A stretch of DNA of 64,000 nt, taken from Dactylellina haptotyla. Lineage: Eukaryota; Ascomycota; Orbiliomycetes; Orbiliales; Orbiliaceae. A model generated the notes under the pieces. The model ran no database searches and was not told where the DNA came from. It worked only from the letters and a program-made list of their open reading frames with translations. The DNA is taken from assembly GCA_031310005.1 (NCBI GenBank), contig CM062383.1, positions 2,790,001 to 2,854,000 of the forward strand, written 5' to 3'. How positions within the stretch are numbered: the stretch's first letter is position 1; every line of letters begins with the position of its first letter. This document shows, in pieces, positions 24,551-35,904 of this stretch. The position numbers and the translations under genes are program-made.

Positions 24551-26449
24551 CTACATAAATTCAAGTTTGACGGCTTCAGTCCACATCCCATTCCCGCTCG
24601 CAGACGACTCCGCAATCTCATACAATTCGTCCAAAAATGCCGTCATGAAGCCACCGGGACCCTTGACACCTTCCTTTTTCGCAGCCCGTTCCGCCGCAAT
24701 ATTATACGCCAACAGGGCCGCTAAACAGCTGAGCAGTTTATCATCTTTCCCCACAGCTAGCGCGGCTGAGAGCACAGAGCCTAGCGCACACCCCATCCCC
24801 GTTACGAGAGATTGGAAAGGATGTCCGTTACGGATTATGACCGTACGGTTGCCGTCGGATAACACATCAGTAGATCCCGTCATTATTATTATATTTCCTA
24901 GATTTTTGAAATTTCCGAATTAGCCGTCTGTTTCTCCACATCGGAGAGTAGTAGTAGAGCAATCATGCCACAGGATGAAACTTACTCTCTTGCATTGCGA
25001 CCTTCCTCACCACCCCGACCAACTCCTCTAACCCACCGGCCCCACTATCAGCTGAATCCACACCCTTCATGTTGACGCCCTGTCCTGCTACGGTTCGAAT
25101 CTCGCCCTCGTTTCCTTTAATCACATCTATATACCCGGCTTCGTCAAGAATCCATTTGACGGTCTCCCTCCGCATTGAAGTTGCACCCGCGCCAACCGGG
25201 TCAAAAACAATCGCTTTCCCAGATTTATTATTCTCCCTTATCGCTCGCTTGAATAGCTCTCTATCGGATATTCCAGAGGTACCCATGTTTAACAGACACG
25301 CACTATGCGGCGAGATATTCGCCAAGTCGCCAACTTCCTCTAAATTCTCAGACATGATCGGGCTAGCACCGATGGCTAGCGTGACGTTCGCGCTGAAGTT
25401 CTTGACGACAGAGTTTGTGATATGGTGAACTAGCGGTTTATGTTCTTTTATAGCTCTGATTGTTGTGACGACCTTGGAGAGTATCAATGGAAGGTAGAAG
25501 TCTGTGAATACCGTTGTCTGCGAGGGCGGTGGGGACGCCCATGGTGGCGGGGATTTGAACAGTGAGAGGAGGTTTGATGCTTCCGTTTCCGGTTCTGTGG
25601 AGGATATTATGGCCGAAACAACGGCTACTCCTGCTATTGGTTTCCCTGATACGGGGCGGGATTTGTATATTACGGATTGTAGGTTCGTCAAGTCTATTCC
25701 ACCGATTATTACAGATGGGAGGTCCGGTTGTTTGGAGGAGACCAGTTCGAGGGCTTGCCGGACGCCGGAGGGGTACATTGCAGCAGAGGCATCTGGTTTG
25801 GTGGTGGTAGAGAAGACCGGACCGATTCCAAGATAGTTGCAGTTTGTGGAGGCGGCAAGGGAGGCCTGGGTGAGGTTGGAGACCGAGAGGCCAATTATCG
25901 CTGTTGGACCAAGGATTGACCGTGCGGTATCGTAGTCTAATTATCATTTCATAGTGTTAATTACGATAAGGTAATAGTGCGGGTAGAAAGAGTAAAATTG
26001 AATGTACCCATATCGTCCCAGCCTATATGTGCGCCTTCGCACCCAACAGCTTGCGCAACGTCAACCCGGTCGTTGATGAGCAGCGGAACGCCATATTTCT
26101 GAGTTACAGCGTGAATACGCTTTCCGAGGGCTATAAACGGGGCGGTATCCAGTGTTTTTTCTCGGAGCTGAACTATTGTTACGCCTCCTTTGATTGCAGC
26201 TTCGACGTGCGATTCGAGAGTCGCACTAGGAGGAAGCAGTGATGAAGATGTTACGAGGTATAGAGACAGGTCAAGCTTCGGCGGGGGAGAAGGTGACATT
26301 GAAGGAACATGGGGTGCAGCTTCGTGAACAGACATTTGCGACATGGACATTTGCATTTGCGCCTGCATCGACGACGGCTCTTCAGCCTGCATGGCCATGG
26401 CGTCTGTGGTCGACATCATGGACATCGTTGGGGTATCTGCCATCGCCAT
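24551..26449 (-). CDS. THI6: Thiamine-phosphate synthase / hydroxyethylthiazole kinase fusion
   Basis: The model is join(24551..24897, 24986..25936, 26008..26449), 1,740 nt, 579 residues, with 88- and 71-nt introns. After a Met/Gln/Ser-rich leader of about 55 residues comes the ThiE half: LYLVTSSS, GGVTIVQLREK, LLINDRVDVA, AHIGWDDM, IGLSVSN, NYLGIGPVFSTTTKPDA and VIIGGID. It joins HMP-PP to thiazole phosphate. The ThiM half follows: LVHHITNSVVKNFSANVTLAIGASPIM is the start of the kinase, then VFDPVGAGAT, IKGNEGEI, IMTGSTD and the catalytic GMGCALGS loop. Yeast Thi6 has the same order (540 residues). The low-complexity leader (MSMMS, QMQMSMSQMS) is not part of the family. THI20 lies about 11 kb away on the same strand. 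Confidence 0.94.
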
Positions 26450-28975
26450 TATGTAATTATATATGAGTAAAATATACGACTATTTTAACCGGGGAATAAT
26501 CAAATAAATTGATGCCTTGAGGCGGTATAAATGTAGCGGAGAAGCACATCATGACGAATTTCACGGAAGGGTGGAAAATTTTGTAGTCTTTAAGTTTTGC
26601 GCCGGCGTTCGCTGCGCCGTTATCGATATGACGATGATCAGGCAACCACAACACTAGCCGAGACACCCTCAACACAGGCAAGTGCTGCGGTGCATCTAGT
26701 TGTTTCGAACAGGAACGGCGGGTCGCACCCGGTCGAAACTGGAATTCTCATATACCAGTGCTTGTATTTGGAATATCCAGCTGCCCTGGAGTAGGATAAT
26801 CCTGTCAAGCCCCCCCAGAGGGCCCGGAACTGCAATGCAACGCGGGAACGAGAACTCCGGTTTGTAAGCTCGCCGTAGCTGAGCAGTTAAGCTATTGTGC
26901 CAGCCAGCCCTAGCCGAGCTTACGAAAAGCCCCGAAATTGAAGGATCCCGTGGGCTTCCAATCTCTGTATCTTAATATTTGATAAAGAACCGAAAGAGAC
27001 CTTTTTTTCCAATGAGATTTCGAGACGGCGAGCCAACTAATTCTCAACCAGATGGTCAATCGGTTAATTAGTTCTGATTTAGTCAAATCAATACCGCATG
27101 CTCAAATAAATGTCTGGTCTGTTTCAAATAGATTGGTACAGGCCAGACCTAGATAAAATATGCGGGACTGCTAATAATTATTTCGATTTCAGTAATTAAT
27201 ACCAGATGCGTTTAGACCACGTCAACAAAGTTGCACCTGAGATCTAGATCTTGTCATATGGTATTAATATTGCGATATCGTTTTGAGTTGCGAATGCATT
27301 TACGGCACGTAAGCTTTGCCAACTACATAAGATTACCGCATCTCTGTCGAAGCAATTTCAGCCGTTCGGTTCTAGCTTGCTTACACTTAGCTGTATTTTC
27401 GACGGCGACTTTTATTCACCTGGAAGCTTACAATTGGCACATTCCTATATTGGAAACCATGGACGCTTACACCATACAGCTGAGTCGCTGGGCACAACGA
27501 CGTTGGCGCAACACAAAATATTTATATTGAATCGAACCCGAAATACCAGCAACACCATGGACGTATGTCTTGTGTTGACGGCTTTTATGGTCTATCTTAT
27601 ATCCGAATGATTTGGAAACACCTCAAGAGGATATCGGATGTTCCTACCAAACTAATGACGGGACGCAGATAATTCCTTTAAATTTTTATCTATACACGAG
27701 ATTGAATTCGCATTCGCATTTCTAGCGTGATTGAATGAAAGGTGTTAATGTTGTTAGTGCTTTGATTTTATTCGCTGATACTGTACTCAAAATTTGAACG
27801 AGTACTCAAATCTCTCTGGAATCGCTTCCCACTTCGAGGAGAGGGGCCTAGAAAAGCAATTGAAGGTTCGATACCGTGTGGAATGCAGAGAGGGGTAACA
27901 TCGCAGATGTTGGAGGGGTAACCACCAGTGAAGCCAATTATCATCAGAATTGAAAATACGTATTATTATCTCATATATCAATAACTATCTAGTTGTTTAC
28001 ACATATGAAAGGTGCAAAATGGAGTCCTCAAAATCTTGAATCCGAGTACAATTAACTATGTCACAGGTGCACAGACGTCTATACAGACAGATATTACTGA
28101 TTATATAGTGTAATAACAACGTCACCGAGTTTTGCGGTGGTAACGAGGTGGAGAGACGCTAATGCAGGTGGAGGACTGTTGCTCCGGTTGGCCGTGGAAG
28201 TGGCGACGTCGCGCACCTGTGTCTGCTAGCTTGGTCACCAGAGCGGTATTTTGCATGTTGCGACGGAGTGATAATAGCAACGACGCTATCGATAGCCCTC
28301 AATCGACGTTGTTCCTGGGAGATAAGCTAGCGAAGGAGAATGCGGACGAGGAGAATTGCTGGTTGATTGGCGAGGGAGGAGTGGAGAAGCGATTGTGTTG
28401 TGATGTGCTGGCAAGTGAGGTGAGGATGGGCGCCGTTGTTGGGCCAATGGCGCCGACCTTGCCCGATCTGGCGAGCGCACAACAGCACGCACCGCAGCTC
28501 GGGCGCCCAAACGTAAACAAACTGCCCGTTCGGCGCAGCTGCAGAAGAAAACATTTCGGACGGCGAGGGAGGAATGCTGTTAAAACCTCATCCCGGCCAA
28601 TTCCTCAGCTGCGCCGTCTGTTCCCTTTTTGCAGTATCTCCAGATATTTGTCCTAATCACTTACCTTGCCGTTTGCAGCTGACGAAGCTGTCTGCAAGAA
28701 GGGGAGTAGTATACAATCCGGCACAGTCTGTGTTTTTTCCCGGTTGTGTGTCTTCTCTCGCCCCTACGTTTTTCCGCCTCCCCATATTAATTTTTTCGTA
28801 TACACGCTTCGATCTGTATACAGACACCCACCAGATATATACAGCTAGTGTGTATATCTGCTTATACCGTCTACGGAGCTAGCTCCTCTGGACGTTGTTC
28901 TAGCTGCTTTTGTTGTTGTCAATGTGTTTTGCGTAACGTCCTTTCTTGCAACCTGCTGCTGTGTTTTGCACAACC
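26450..28975. other. Intergenic and long 5' region of the next gene
   Basis: 2.5 kb holding the THI6 promoter and the upstream region of the large plus-strand gene. The last 350 bases are pyrimidine-rich and look like a long 5' leader. A copy of TTGCATGTT lies at 28251-28259. Overlapping frames at 28162-28656 are GC-rich shadows without domains. Confidence 0.5.
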
Positions 28976-31900
28976 ATGCCGCCTTCGTCCCGTTCAGCGT
29001 CCTCGCGTCCTTCGCTCTCCTCAACACGGAGCACTCCTCCCACCGACGTCGGTGAATCCAACAAGATGACCTCCTCGCCCTCCAAAAAGACAAAATCGAC
29101 AGAAGAGGACCCCTCAATTGACGAGGAGTCCCCCTCTGCCGCCCCTGAGCAGATCGCCCTCCCTTCCGAATCAACACACGACGCTCTTCTCGAGACCAGA
29201 AGCAAAGACGACAGTGAAATCGACGCGATATTCGAGCAGACCGCGTCAGAATCCGACTCCCCCCGTCGTCCCCCCTCGATTCCAGACTGCCAGTACACTG
29301 GTCCCAGAAATTTCTCCCGTCTTGGGGTCAGAGACTCCGAAGATGAGATCTCAGGGACACCTCCACCTAGTCTCTTCGGTCCCGCAATCCGCTCTGCAAC
29401 CATGAATACCGCCAAGCAGGTAGCTGGTGAGAATGGTGCAGTGCTTCCTTCCTCTGTATGCGAGTCCCCCAGTCCGTTCATGTCGCGAAGCCGAATGTCG
29501 TCCGTCATGACAAGTCGTGGCGGGCCTAAGACCTCCGCTTTCCCAGACGGACCGATCTTCTCCCCGTTCTCCTCCCAGAAGAAAAAGAAGACCGGTAGAA
29601 ACGGTCTGCCTAAGGGAATCATGTCCCCGAGCCGCAAGGGTAACCGCTTTGTCGAGGTTCCCGTTGCACCGTCTCCGGATCCATCCCCCCTTGTTCTGTT
29701 ACATGTAACACTTCTCCCGTTACCCGTCCAGGGGCCTGCTTCTTCCGTTCTAGCAAATCACCTACGCAAGATGATTTCTCCTACAGTAGTTGCTCGTGGC
29801 TTGCTCCTCCCGCATCCCAATGACGACTATGATGGTCTCATTGAGATGATTGCGGAGAACTTGGGATTGGATCAGGAAACGCCGCCGCCATTCAAGAAGG
29901 CGCCCACATACGGTATGGACGATTGCGCATCACATTCCGAGGGATCGTATCTGGATTCCTCGGAGGATGAGCACGAACCGTTCTGCCCCAACTGCTCTCG
30001 ACGACGCCTCAAGCCTGAATTCGCCCGCCATGATAGGCCGAGACGACACAGACGTCCGTTCAAGCATGGTGAAAAATGGTACACCATTAATATCTTTGCG
30101 TCGAACGGTTTAATGAGAGCAGGTGCTTGGAGCCGTAGCTGGGAAGAGATGGAAAGGATAGATGTTGAAGTTACAGTTACTTCTGGCTACGAAGACATCG
30201 AACCTGCTAGGCTCGCCAGACCCTCTTCGCAGAGAAGCGAAGGGAAGAGGGGTCTTCAGGGTGGTTTCCAGTTCAAGCGACGCATGCCTCCTGTCGGAGC
30301 TGGTGTTGAGACCACTACCGATGAAGAGATGCCTAGGCCCAGGCGAGCATCTGCTGGCCGAAGACGTCCTTCCGGACCAAGAGTTCTCAGCGGGTCTGTT
30401 AGAAGTCGTAATTCGAGCAATTACATTAAACAAGAGCCGCTGAGTGAGCTTGAGATTCTTCCGGACGTCGACAAAGCTAAAGATATCTATGAAGAAGGAT
30501 TGGATACTGATGTCCCCATATTTGAAGCATCAAAGGACGAAGATGGTGACTTTGTACCAATCTGGGAAGATAATGATACCAAAGATGGAGAGAATGTCAA
30601 ACCTGCCGCGGAGAGAATGCGCAGCGAGGATGCATGGACTACAGATGACGAGTCTGTCAGGAGAGATGTGTCTGAGCCCGTCAAGTCTCCAAGCCCGGAA
30701 GACGATTCTATGGAACAGAGTGAAGATGAGAACAGAAGGCTCAGCGCCTTTACTCTGAATACGGCTATTCACCACAATATCGCCGAATCTTCTCGTGCCT
30801 CAAGTGTTGTCAGCGACCTAGCTGATGAACCTGTTTCACCCAAACCTCAAGAGCGTAAGGTCTCAAATCCTCGTCGGCGACACTCTTCGAGACGAAGTAG
30901 CCGGGAAATCAAGCCTGCAGAGGAAATCTACGCTCCGAGCGAGAAGACAGCCTCTCGCCCCAACTCCAGCCGCAATGTCGACAGTATGATGATTATTGGA
31001 CGTGCAATGTCTGACGGTGAGGAGGAAGAGGATAAGGAGAACCGCCATGATAGCGTCGACAACAAAGAAAATATCCCAGTCGCTGGATCGGACGAAGAGT
31101 CAAAACCTGATGATGAGGAACCACAATATCCGGAAGATGATGAGGACCCGGAGGAATTCAGGCCAAACTCTCCAAGGAGTCGAAGGGCGTTCACACCTAA
31201 GACTGCTGGCCCGTCCCCTATGCCCTCAAGGTTTTCATCTCCTGCCATCTCCCCGGATATTTCTCCAATCGCCTCCCGCGCTGGTAGCCCACAGCCTTCC
31301 AAGGCTGGTCGATCCCGCGAGAGAAGAAGGAGAAGCGGTCGCCGAAGCTTCGATAGATCCTTTGATACCAAAACGTCGCCTCCTTCTGCCCGTCACTCTC
31401 GCCACAACTCTAACACCAGCAATGTCGCTTCGTCTCCTGCCCGCTCTGACCGTGGTAGATCCGAATCTCGAACACCACGTGCATCTCCAACTCCGTCGCC
31501 GTCGCCACTCGAGAAGGAAGTGATTCCTGAAAGTCTTGCTGATAAACTTCGAACTATGATCAAACCAAGCATCGATACGCTCTCCGCCATCCCTCTGCCA
31601 ACACTTCTCCTTATCGCTATTCCATTCGCTGGATTGATCGCCTTCAGTGTCAACAGTTATGTTCAACAGAAGAATCTCGATCACATGGTTAGGAACTTTA
31701 TGGAAAGTCAAGTCGCTCGAGAAATGCAAATATTGCAAAATCAACAGCAAGCTATGAAACCTGCCCAGCAGGATGCACTTCCAGCTTACGCCCAGGCTCC
31801 CCAGTCTGTTGTCAACCAGGTCGTCGCCGATGCAGAGAAAGCCTCGCTCACCCCTGAAGAACAAGCAGAGGTCGACTGGAGAAATGCACAAAAGAAAGGT

Positions 31901-33640
31901 CTTGATCACGAGAGTGTCGTTTACGGTATCCGAGTTGGTGGAGAATGCGTTATGCCTCAGGATGTTGCCAATGCTATAAGAAAGGCTGCGGAGGACCGAG
32001 AGGATGTGCCACATTCTAGCGGTTCCCAAAATGTCCTAGGCGACTCTGAAATGGAAGGCGAGGGCATTGATTTCACACACCTCCTACAATCTGCAAACGG
32101 ACTTGACGGCAAGAACTCCGACGGTGAAACTGATCCAACAAAGCAATCCGAGGAGGACGACGAGGAACGAGGCAGATATCGGGATGATGACCAACCGCGC
32201 TATGAAAGAGCTGGTTCCCGGTCTCCACCTCTCGCTCCTTATAGGCATCGTGACCGCTCTATGGAACGCAAGAATGTTCAGCAACAACCCTATGACTACT
32301 ACCAGCAGCCACCCAATGCTATTGACGATTACTATGACGCCTCCAGAATGTCGGACGCCGGCGAAATTGACGTTGGCAAGATGGACGTCAGGGATGGTGG
32401 ACTTGAGGATGCTTGGTATCATCAGGACATTCCTGATATGATGCTTCCTCCGCCAGTCAGAGAGATTCCTGCCAGCCCTAGCAAAGTTCAAGATGCTCCT
32501 GGTGGCGAAGCTTCCGCTGAGGCTGAGGAAGGTGAGGCTTCTACCTCGCCGTATCAAAACGCCGAGGAGCCACAGCATACGCCATCTGAGGCTGATGCTC
32601 AGAAGGGAGCTGAGAATGGCGAGGAACCACCCGCAAAGCCAGAGATTAAGCCTGTTGGCTCGCCTGAGGAGAAGCCGAAAGGCAGGAGGGGACGTTCGCT
32701 AAGGGCAAAGCCGAAGGATCAAGTCCCCAAGGTTGAAGCAACCGAGGATAACACAGATAAGGACGACAAAGCATCATCTCGTCCTGCCTCCAGGCATGGA
32801 TCCCAAGAATCTCGAGAAGAGTCACCGCGTCCCATCGTCAAGACCGGATATACTCCTCAGCAGAGACCCCAAGACTACCGCTCTCGTCCGTCCTCTAGAA
32901 ATGGCGAGGACCGCCACGCATCTAGACCGCCAACAAGGAACGGAAGAGCTGGATCTCGTCCTCCAACTGCTTCCAGGTCCGCATCTGGGTCGCGACCTAG
33001 GCCTACATCTAGAAGCGGAAGTAAACATAGGTCGGCATCGAGGCCACGTAGTTCGGCGGGAGGAAAGGGTGCTTCGTCTTCCATGGCGCCAGTGCAAGAA
33101 GCCGAGACTGGTCAGGAGAGAGTGCAGGAAACCGAGTACGAGCCGCTTAACCTTCGTACTGGGAAGGAATCTGCTTCTGCTGCATCTTCGGCCCCAACGG
33201 AAGAAGCCACCGCCCAAGCGGAGCCTGCTTCTTGGACTGGTGGTCTTTTGCAGAAGTTTGGGTTTGGGCGCCAGCAGGTTCTCAAGGATGATAAGAAGGC
33301 TGAGACTACCACCGCGGCTGCTTCTTCTTCTACTCCTGCTGCCGTTCCAGAAGCCGAGGAGAATGCCAATCAGGCTGTGGCTTCTGAGGGTGCTGATGGT
33401 CAGGAATACGCTGATGAGGAATATTATGAAGACGGTCAGCAGCAACAGATTCAAGATCAGTTGCAGCATACGTCCGAGCAGTACGAAAACTACGCAGATG
33501 AAGAAGCGTATGCTGGTGAAGAAGGGGAATACCTTCCGGAGGGTATGATGCAGGAAGAGTATGTGTTTGAGGATACTGCGGATGATGCTGCTCCCTATGA
33601 AGAAGATTTCGATTACGAAGGATTCAAGAACAGTTTTTAG
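28976..33640 (+). CDS. Large low-complexity single-span membrane protein
   Basis: One uninterrupted exon of 1,554 residues. The ATG at 28976 (caaccATGcc) is chosen over the open frame that extends 30 bases upstream because it is the first true ATG. The first 240 residues are Ser/Pro-rich. A folded region follows at about 250-400 (VLANHLRKMISP, ARGLLLPHPNDDYDGLIEMIAENLGL, a CPNC pair, FKHGEKWYTINIF). Long acidic and SR/RS-rich disorder is broken by one hydrophobic span near residues 870-895 (LPTLLLIAIPFAGLIAF). The C-terminus is Glu/Tyr-rich. The LLPHP...YDGLIEMIAE region resembles fungal proteins named pathway-specific nitrogen regulator, but that name is from memory and does not prove a role. 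A single span within disorder fits an ER or nuclear-envelope tether. It converges on the thioesterase gene. Confidence 0.9.
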   Translation: MPPSSRSASSRPSLSSTRSTPPTDVGESNKMTSSPSKKTKSTEEDPSIDEESPSAAPEQIALPSESTHDALLETRSKDDSEIDAIFEQTASESDSPRRPPSIPDCQYTGPRNFSRLGVRDSEDEISGTPPPSLFGPAIRSATMNTAKQVAGENGAVLPSSVCESPSPFMSRSRMSSVMTSRGGPKTSAFPDGPIFSPFSSQKKKKTGRNGLPKGIMSPSRKGNRFVEVPVAPSPDPSPLVLLHVTLLPLPVQGPASSVLANHLRKMISPTVVARGLLLPHPNDDYDGLIEMIAENLGLDQETPPPFKKAPTYGMDDCASHSEGSYLDSSEDEHEPFCPNCSRRRLKPEFARHDRPRRHRRPFKHGEKWYTINIFASNGLMRAGAWSRSWEEMERIDVEVTVTSGYEDIEPARLARPSSQRSEGKRGLQGGFQFKRRMPPVGAGVETTTDEEMPRPRRASAGRRRPSGPRVLSGSVRSRNSSNYIKQEPLSELEILPDVDKAKDIYEEGLDTDVPIFEASKDEDGDFVPIWEDNDTKDGENVKPAAERMRSEDAWTTDDESVRRDVSEPVKSPSPEDDSMEQSEDENRRLSAFTLNTAIHHNIAESSRASSVVSDLADEPVSPKPQERKVSNPRRRHSSRRSSREIKPAEEIYAPSEKTASRPNSSRNVDSMMIIGRAMSDGEEEEDKENRHDSVDNKENIPVAGSDEESKPDDEEPQYPEDDEDPEEFRPNSPRSRRAFTPKTAGPSPMPSRFSSPAISPDISPIASRAGSPQPSKAGRSRERRRRSGRRSFDRSFDTKTSPPSARHSRHNSNTSNVASSPARSDRGRSESRTPRASPTPSPSPLEKEVIPESLADKLRTMIKPSIDTLSAIPLPTLLLIAIPFAGLIAFSVNSYVQQKNLDHMVRNFMESQVAREMQILQNQQQAMKPAQQDALPAYAQAPQSVVNQVVADAEKASLTPEEQAEVDWRNAQKKGLDHESVVYGIRVGGECVMPQDVANAIRKAAEDREDVPHSSGSQNVLGDSEMEGEGIDFTHLLQSANGLDGKNSDGETDPTKQSEEDDEERGRYRDDDQPRYERAGSRSPPLAPYRHRDRSMERKNVQQQPYDYYQQPPNAIDDYYDASRMSDAGEIDVGKMDVRDGGLEDAWYHQDIPDMMLPPPVREIPASPSKVQDAPGGEASAEAEEGEASTSPYQNAEEPQHTPSEADAQKGAENGEEPPAKPEIKPVGSPEEKPKGRRGRSLRAKPKDQVPKVEATEDNTDKDDKASSRPASRHGSQESREESPRPIVKTGYTPQQRPQDYRSRPSSRNGEDRHASRPPTRNGRAGSRPPTASRSASGSRPRPTSRSGSKHRSASRPRSSAGGKGASSSMAPVQEAETGQERVQETEYEPLNLRTGKESASAASSAPTEEATAQAEPASWTGGLLQKFGFGRQQVLKDDKKAETTTAAASSSTPAAVPEAEENANQAVASEGADGQEYADEEYYEDGQQQQIQDQLQHTSEQYENYADEEAYAGEEGEYLPEGMMQEEYVFEDTADDAAPYEEDFDYEGFKNSF

Positions 33641-34284
33641 ACGACGGAATTTAGTTTGAGTGCGAGTGCGAGCGAGTGCGCGGTAGGAGTAGGACAAAAA
33701 GACGAGACGGCGTTTTTCTGGAGTTTTTTTCTTCTTTTTTGACTTACCTGCTATATTATCGGCTTTAATTTTGGCTTTATTTTTCATAACAATTTCTCTG
33801 AAAGATATTATATATTATGGGGGTGGTAGTAATCATTCATTTGATGTTGGGTTTTATTCAGAGTCAATGCTTTTTAGCCACCATCTTAGCAAATCATTGT
33901 TTATATGCTTATTTTATTCCTTCACCATCATCTCTCTCGATGACTTTTCTTTTGTAGATATGAAAAGCCCTTCCTTTAATTACTTGTGCATATATATGTT
34001 TTTTAATCGGATAATCTCATCTTAGTTTATGGACCGCATTTCGAAACGATTGGAGCTAGCTTCAGAATGCGAATTCTATGGATGTAAGATACCAAACAAA
34101 CTGCTCTGGCGCGTATCTATATGATGTATTCTCTCTGTGTCTTTATAACATGCTACTAAAATATAATTTACATTTCCGAACCTGAAAGTCAAGCCGCAAC
34201 GCCCATTTCCTACTCCGCCGATTGTACAAAAAAAAGTATTTTTGTTTTTACGCCTTGAAACCTTTCATTGGGAATATACTACTA
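33641..34284. other. Convergent 3' intergenic region
   Basis: 644 bp, AT-rich, with T-runs near 33720-33740 after the large gene. It should contain both transcription ends. No gene is seen. Confidence 0.5.
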
Positions 34285-35469
34285 CTACAACTTACTCTCC
34301 TTCTTCGCGCCGTTCCCACCGGCCTCGGTGACCTCGTCTTCCCCTTTGACGTCTTTAATCCTCACCAGTCCCTCCTGGAAGCAAGTGGCGATTAAACGTC
34401 CCTTGCTGTCGGTAACCCGTTGGTGTACCAATCCTCGTTGGTCACCGGCCCAGGGTGTATCGCTCTCCATGAACATCCACTCGTCGGCGCGGAAGGGCGC
34501 GTGGAAGTAGATTGTGTGGTCGAGGGAGACCATCATACCCACGCTGGCGGATTTGTGGGCACGCAGGATGGTGCCGAGGAACCAGGAGTCCGAGACGTAC
34601 GCGAGGGCTTCGAAGTGCGGTGCTGCACCTGCGGGGGCGTCGATGGTGCCCTTTGCACGGATCCAGGAGCGGACACGTTTGGTTGTTGGGTTTGGATCGT
34701 TGTCTATTTTAAGTTTTTTGGTTGTTTGTTAGTTTGATCTACACTCGGCTGTATGCAGGCTTTGTATGGGGGTTGGGGGTTTAATTCATGTAAACATACT
34801 GTTGTGGATGCCGAGAAGGCGACGTTCGAAGGGGTCGCCTTGTTTGGTCTTTTTCCATTGGGTGAAGCCTTCTTCTGTCATGCGGCCCTGCTGGACCATT
34901 CGTTTTGCGGTGATCTCGCCGTCCTCGCACTCTTCGGGGCTCGGGAGACCTTCCGGCAGGGGTTCCTGAGCTTGGAGGCTGCCTTTACCCTCGCTGGGAC
35001 GCTGGAAGCTACAGGTTGTGGTGAAGATGCAGCGGCCCTTCTGGCGGGCTTGGACGGTCCTGGTGGCGAAACTGCGGCCGTCGCGGACGAGCTCGACGGT
35101 GTAGATTACGGGGATAGTCCAATCGCCGGCCAGGACGAAGTAGCAGTGCATGCTGTGGATTGAAAAGTTGGCCGGGACGGTGCGGATTGCGGCGGCGAGG
35201 GATTGGGCTATTACGGCACCGCCAAAGATGCCGCGGGCGTTGGGGGGACGCCATAGCGGGCGGGTGTTGGTGAAGACGGTGGGGCCCAGATCGGTGAGGG
35301 CGGTGAGTTCGAGGGTGCTCTCGATGAGACTGTGGTGGGCGAGAGGCGGAGGAGGGGGCTTGATGGTCTGGGAGGTGCTGTCCGGCATGGCGTCGTCGAT
35401 GTCGAGGTCGTTGGGGGCAGCGGAGGAGTGGCCGATGGAGAGGAATTCGCCGAGGGAGACGACGGTCAT
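34285..35469 (-). CDS. TES1: Peroxisomal acyl-CoA thioesterase II (double hot-dog)
   Basis: The model is join(34285..34703, 34800..35469), 1,089 nt, 362 residues, with one 96-nt intron (gtatgt donor). Two hot-dog domains of the TesB family are visible. The first has RPPNARGIFGGAVIAQSL, IHSMHCYFVLAGD and RTVQARQKGR. The second has APHFEALAYVSDSWFLGT, SLDHTIYFHAPFRADEW and GLVHQRVTDSKGRLIATCFQEGL. The enzyme cleaves fatty acyl-CoA to fatty acid and CoA. The last three residues are Ser-Lys-Leu, a classic PTS1 signal, so it acts in the peroxisome beside beta-oxidation. An upstream in-frame ATG at 35526 would add a hydrophobic leader that is not expected, so the ATG at 35469 is preferred. Confidence 0.93.
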
Positions 35470-35904
35470 TGGGGAGAATATAAAGATGATACGGGGACTG
35501 GGAGACAGCCTCGAGGCTACGCGCATGCACACACGTACATGTAAGTCAGTCAGCCAGCTGGTTAGTTAGTTAGTTAGTTGGTTAGTTAGCTGGGCCGGTC
35601 AGTCAATCGGTTGTTCCGCCGCGCCGTTGAACCCGCTCAATTTGGGCCGACGGGGGCTCGCTCGAAGGCATCTCGTGCGCGTGAAGACGGCCGACGTTGG
35701 CCTGCTGCTAACCGGCTGACGAAAAGTTGTGCCTCGGCTCGGACGTCGCTCGATGCGGACGGCGGCCTCTTTGGGAAATGCCACAGCGGCAACGCGGGCC
35801 TGCATTGCCAGGAGGGTTATATAAATAAAAATACAGACGGAAACAGTAAAACAACGGCGCGGCGCCAATAATCGATATAATAATACACCGTCCTGTTTGG
35901 AACT
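35470..35904. other. Intergenic region, thioesterase promoter
   Basis: 435 bp, GC-rich in 35600-35800, between the stop of the giant gene and the thioesterase start on the same strand. It includes a GTTA microsatellite. No gene is seen. Confidence 0.5.
35560..35590. repeat. (GTTA)n tetranucleotide microsatellite
   Basis: About seven near-perfect GTTA units with one GTTG interruption, about 95 bp upstream of the thioesterase start codon. Confidence 0.85.

Noticed and set aside
27860-27885. A GGTTCGATACC string resembling a tRNA B box.
   Set aside because: No matching A box or acceptor stem can be folded around it.
28946-28975. Start of the large plus-strand protein upstream of the ATG at 28976.
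   Set aside because: The extra codons begin with TTG; the first true ATG with a good context is at 28976.
30928-32029. Long minus-strand frames opposite the large membrane protein.
   Set aside because: They are antisense shadows of low-complexity SR- and Glu-rich coding sequence.
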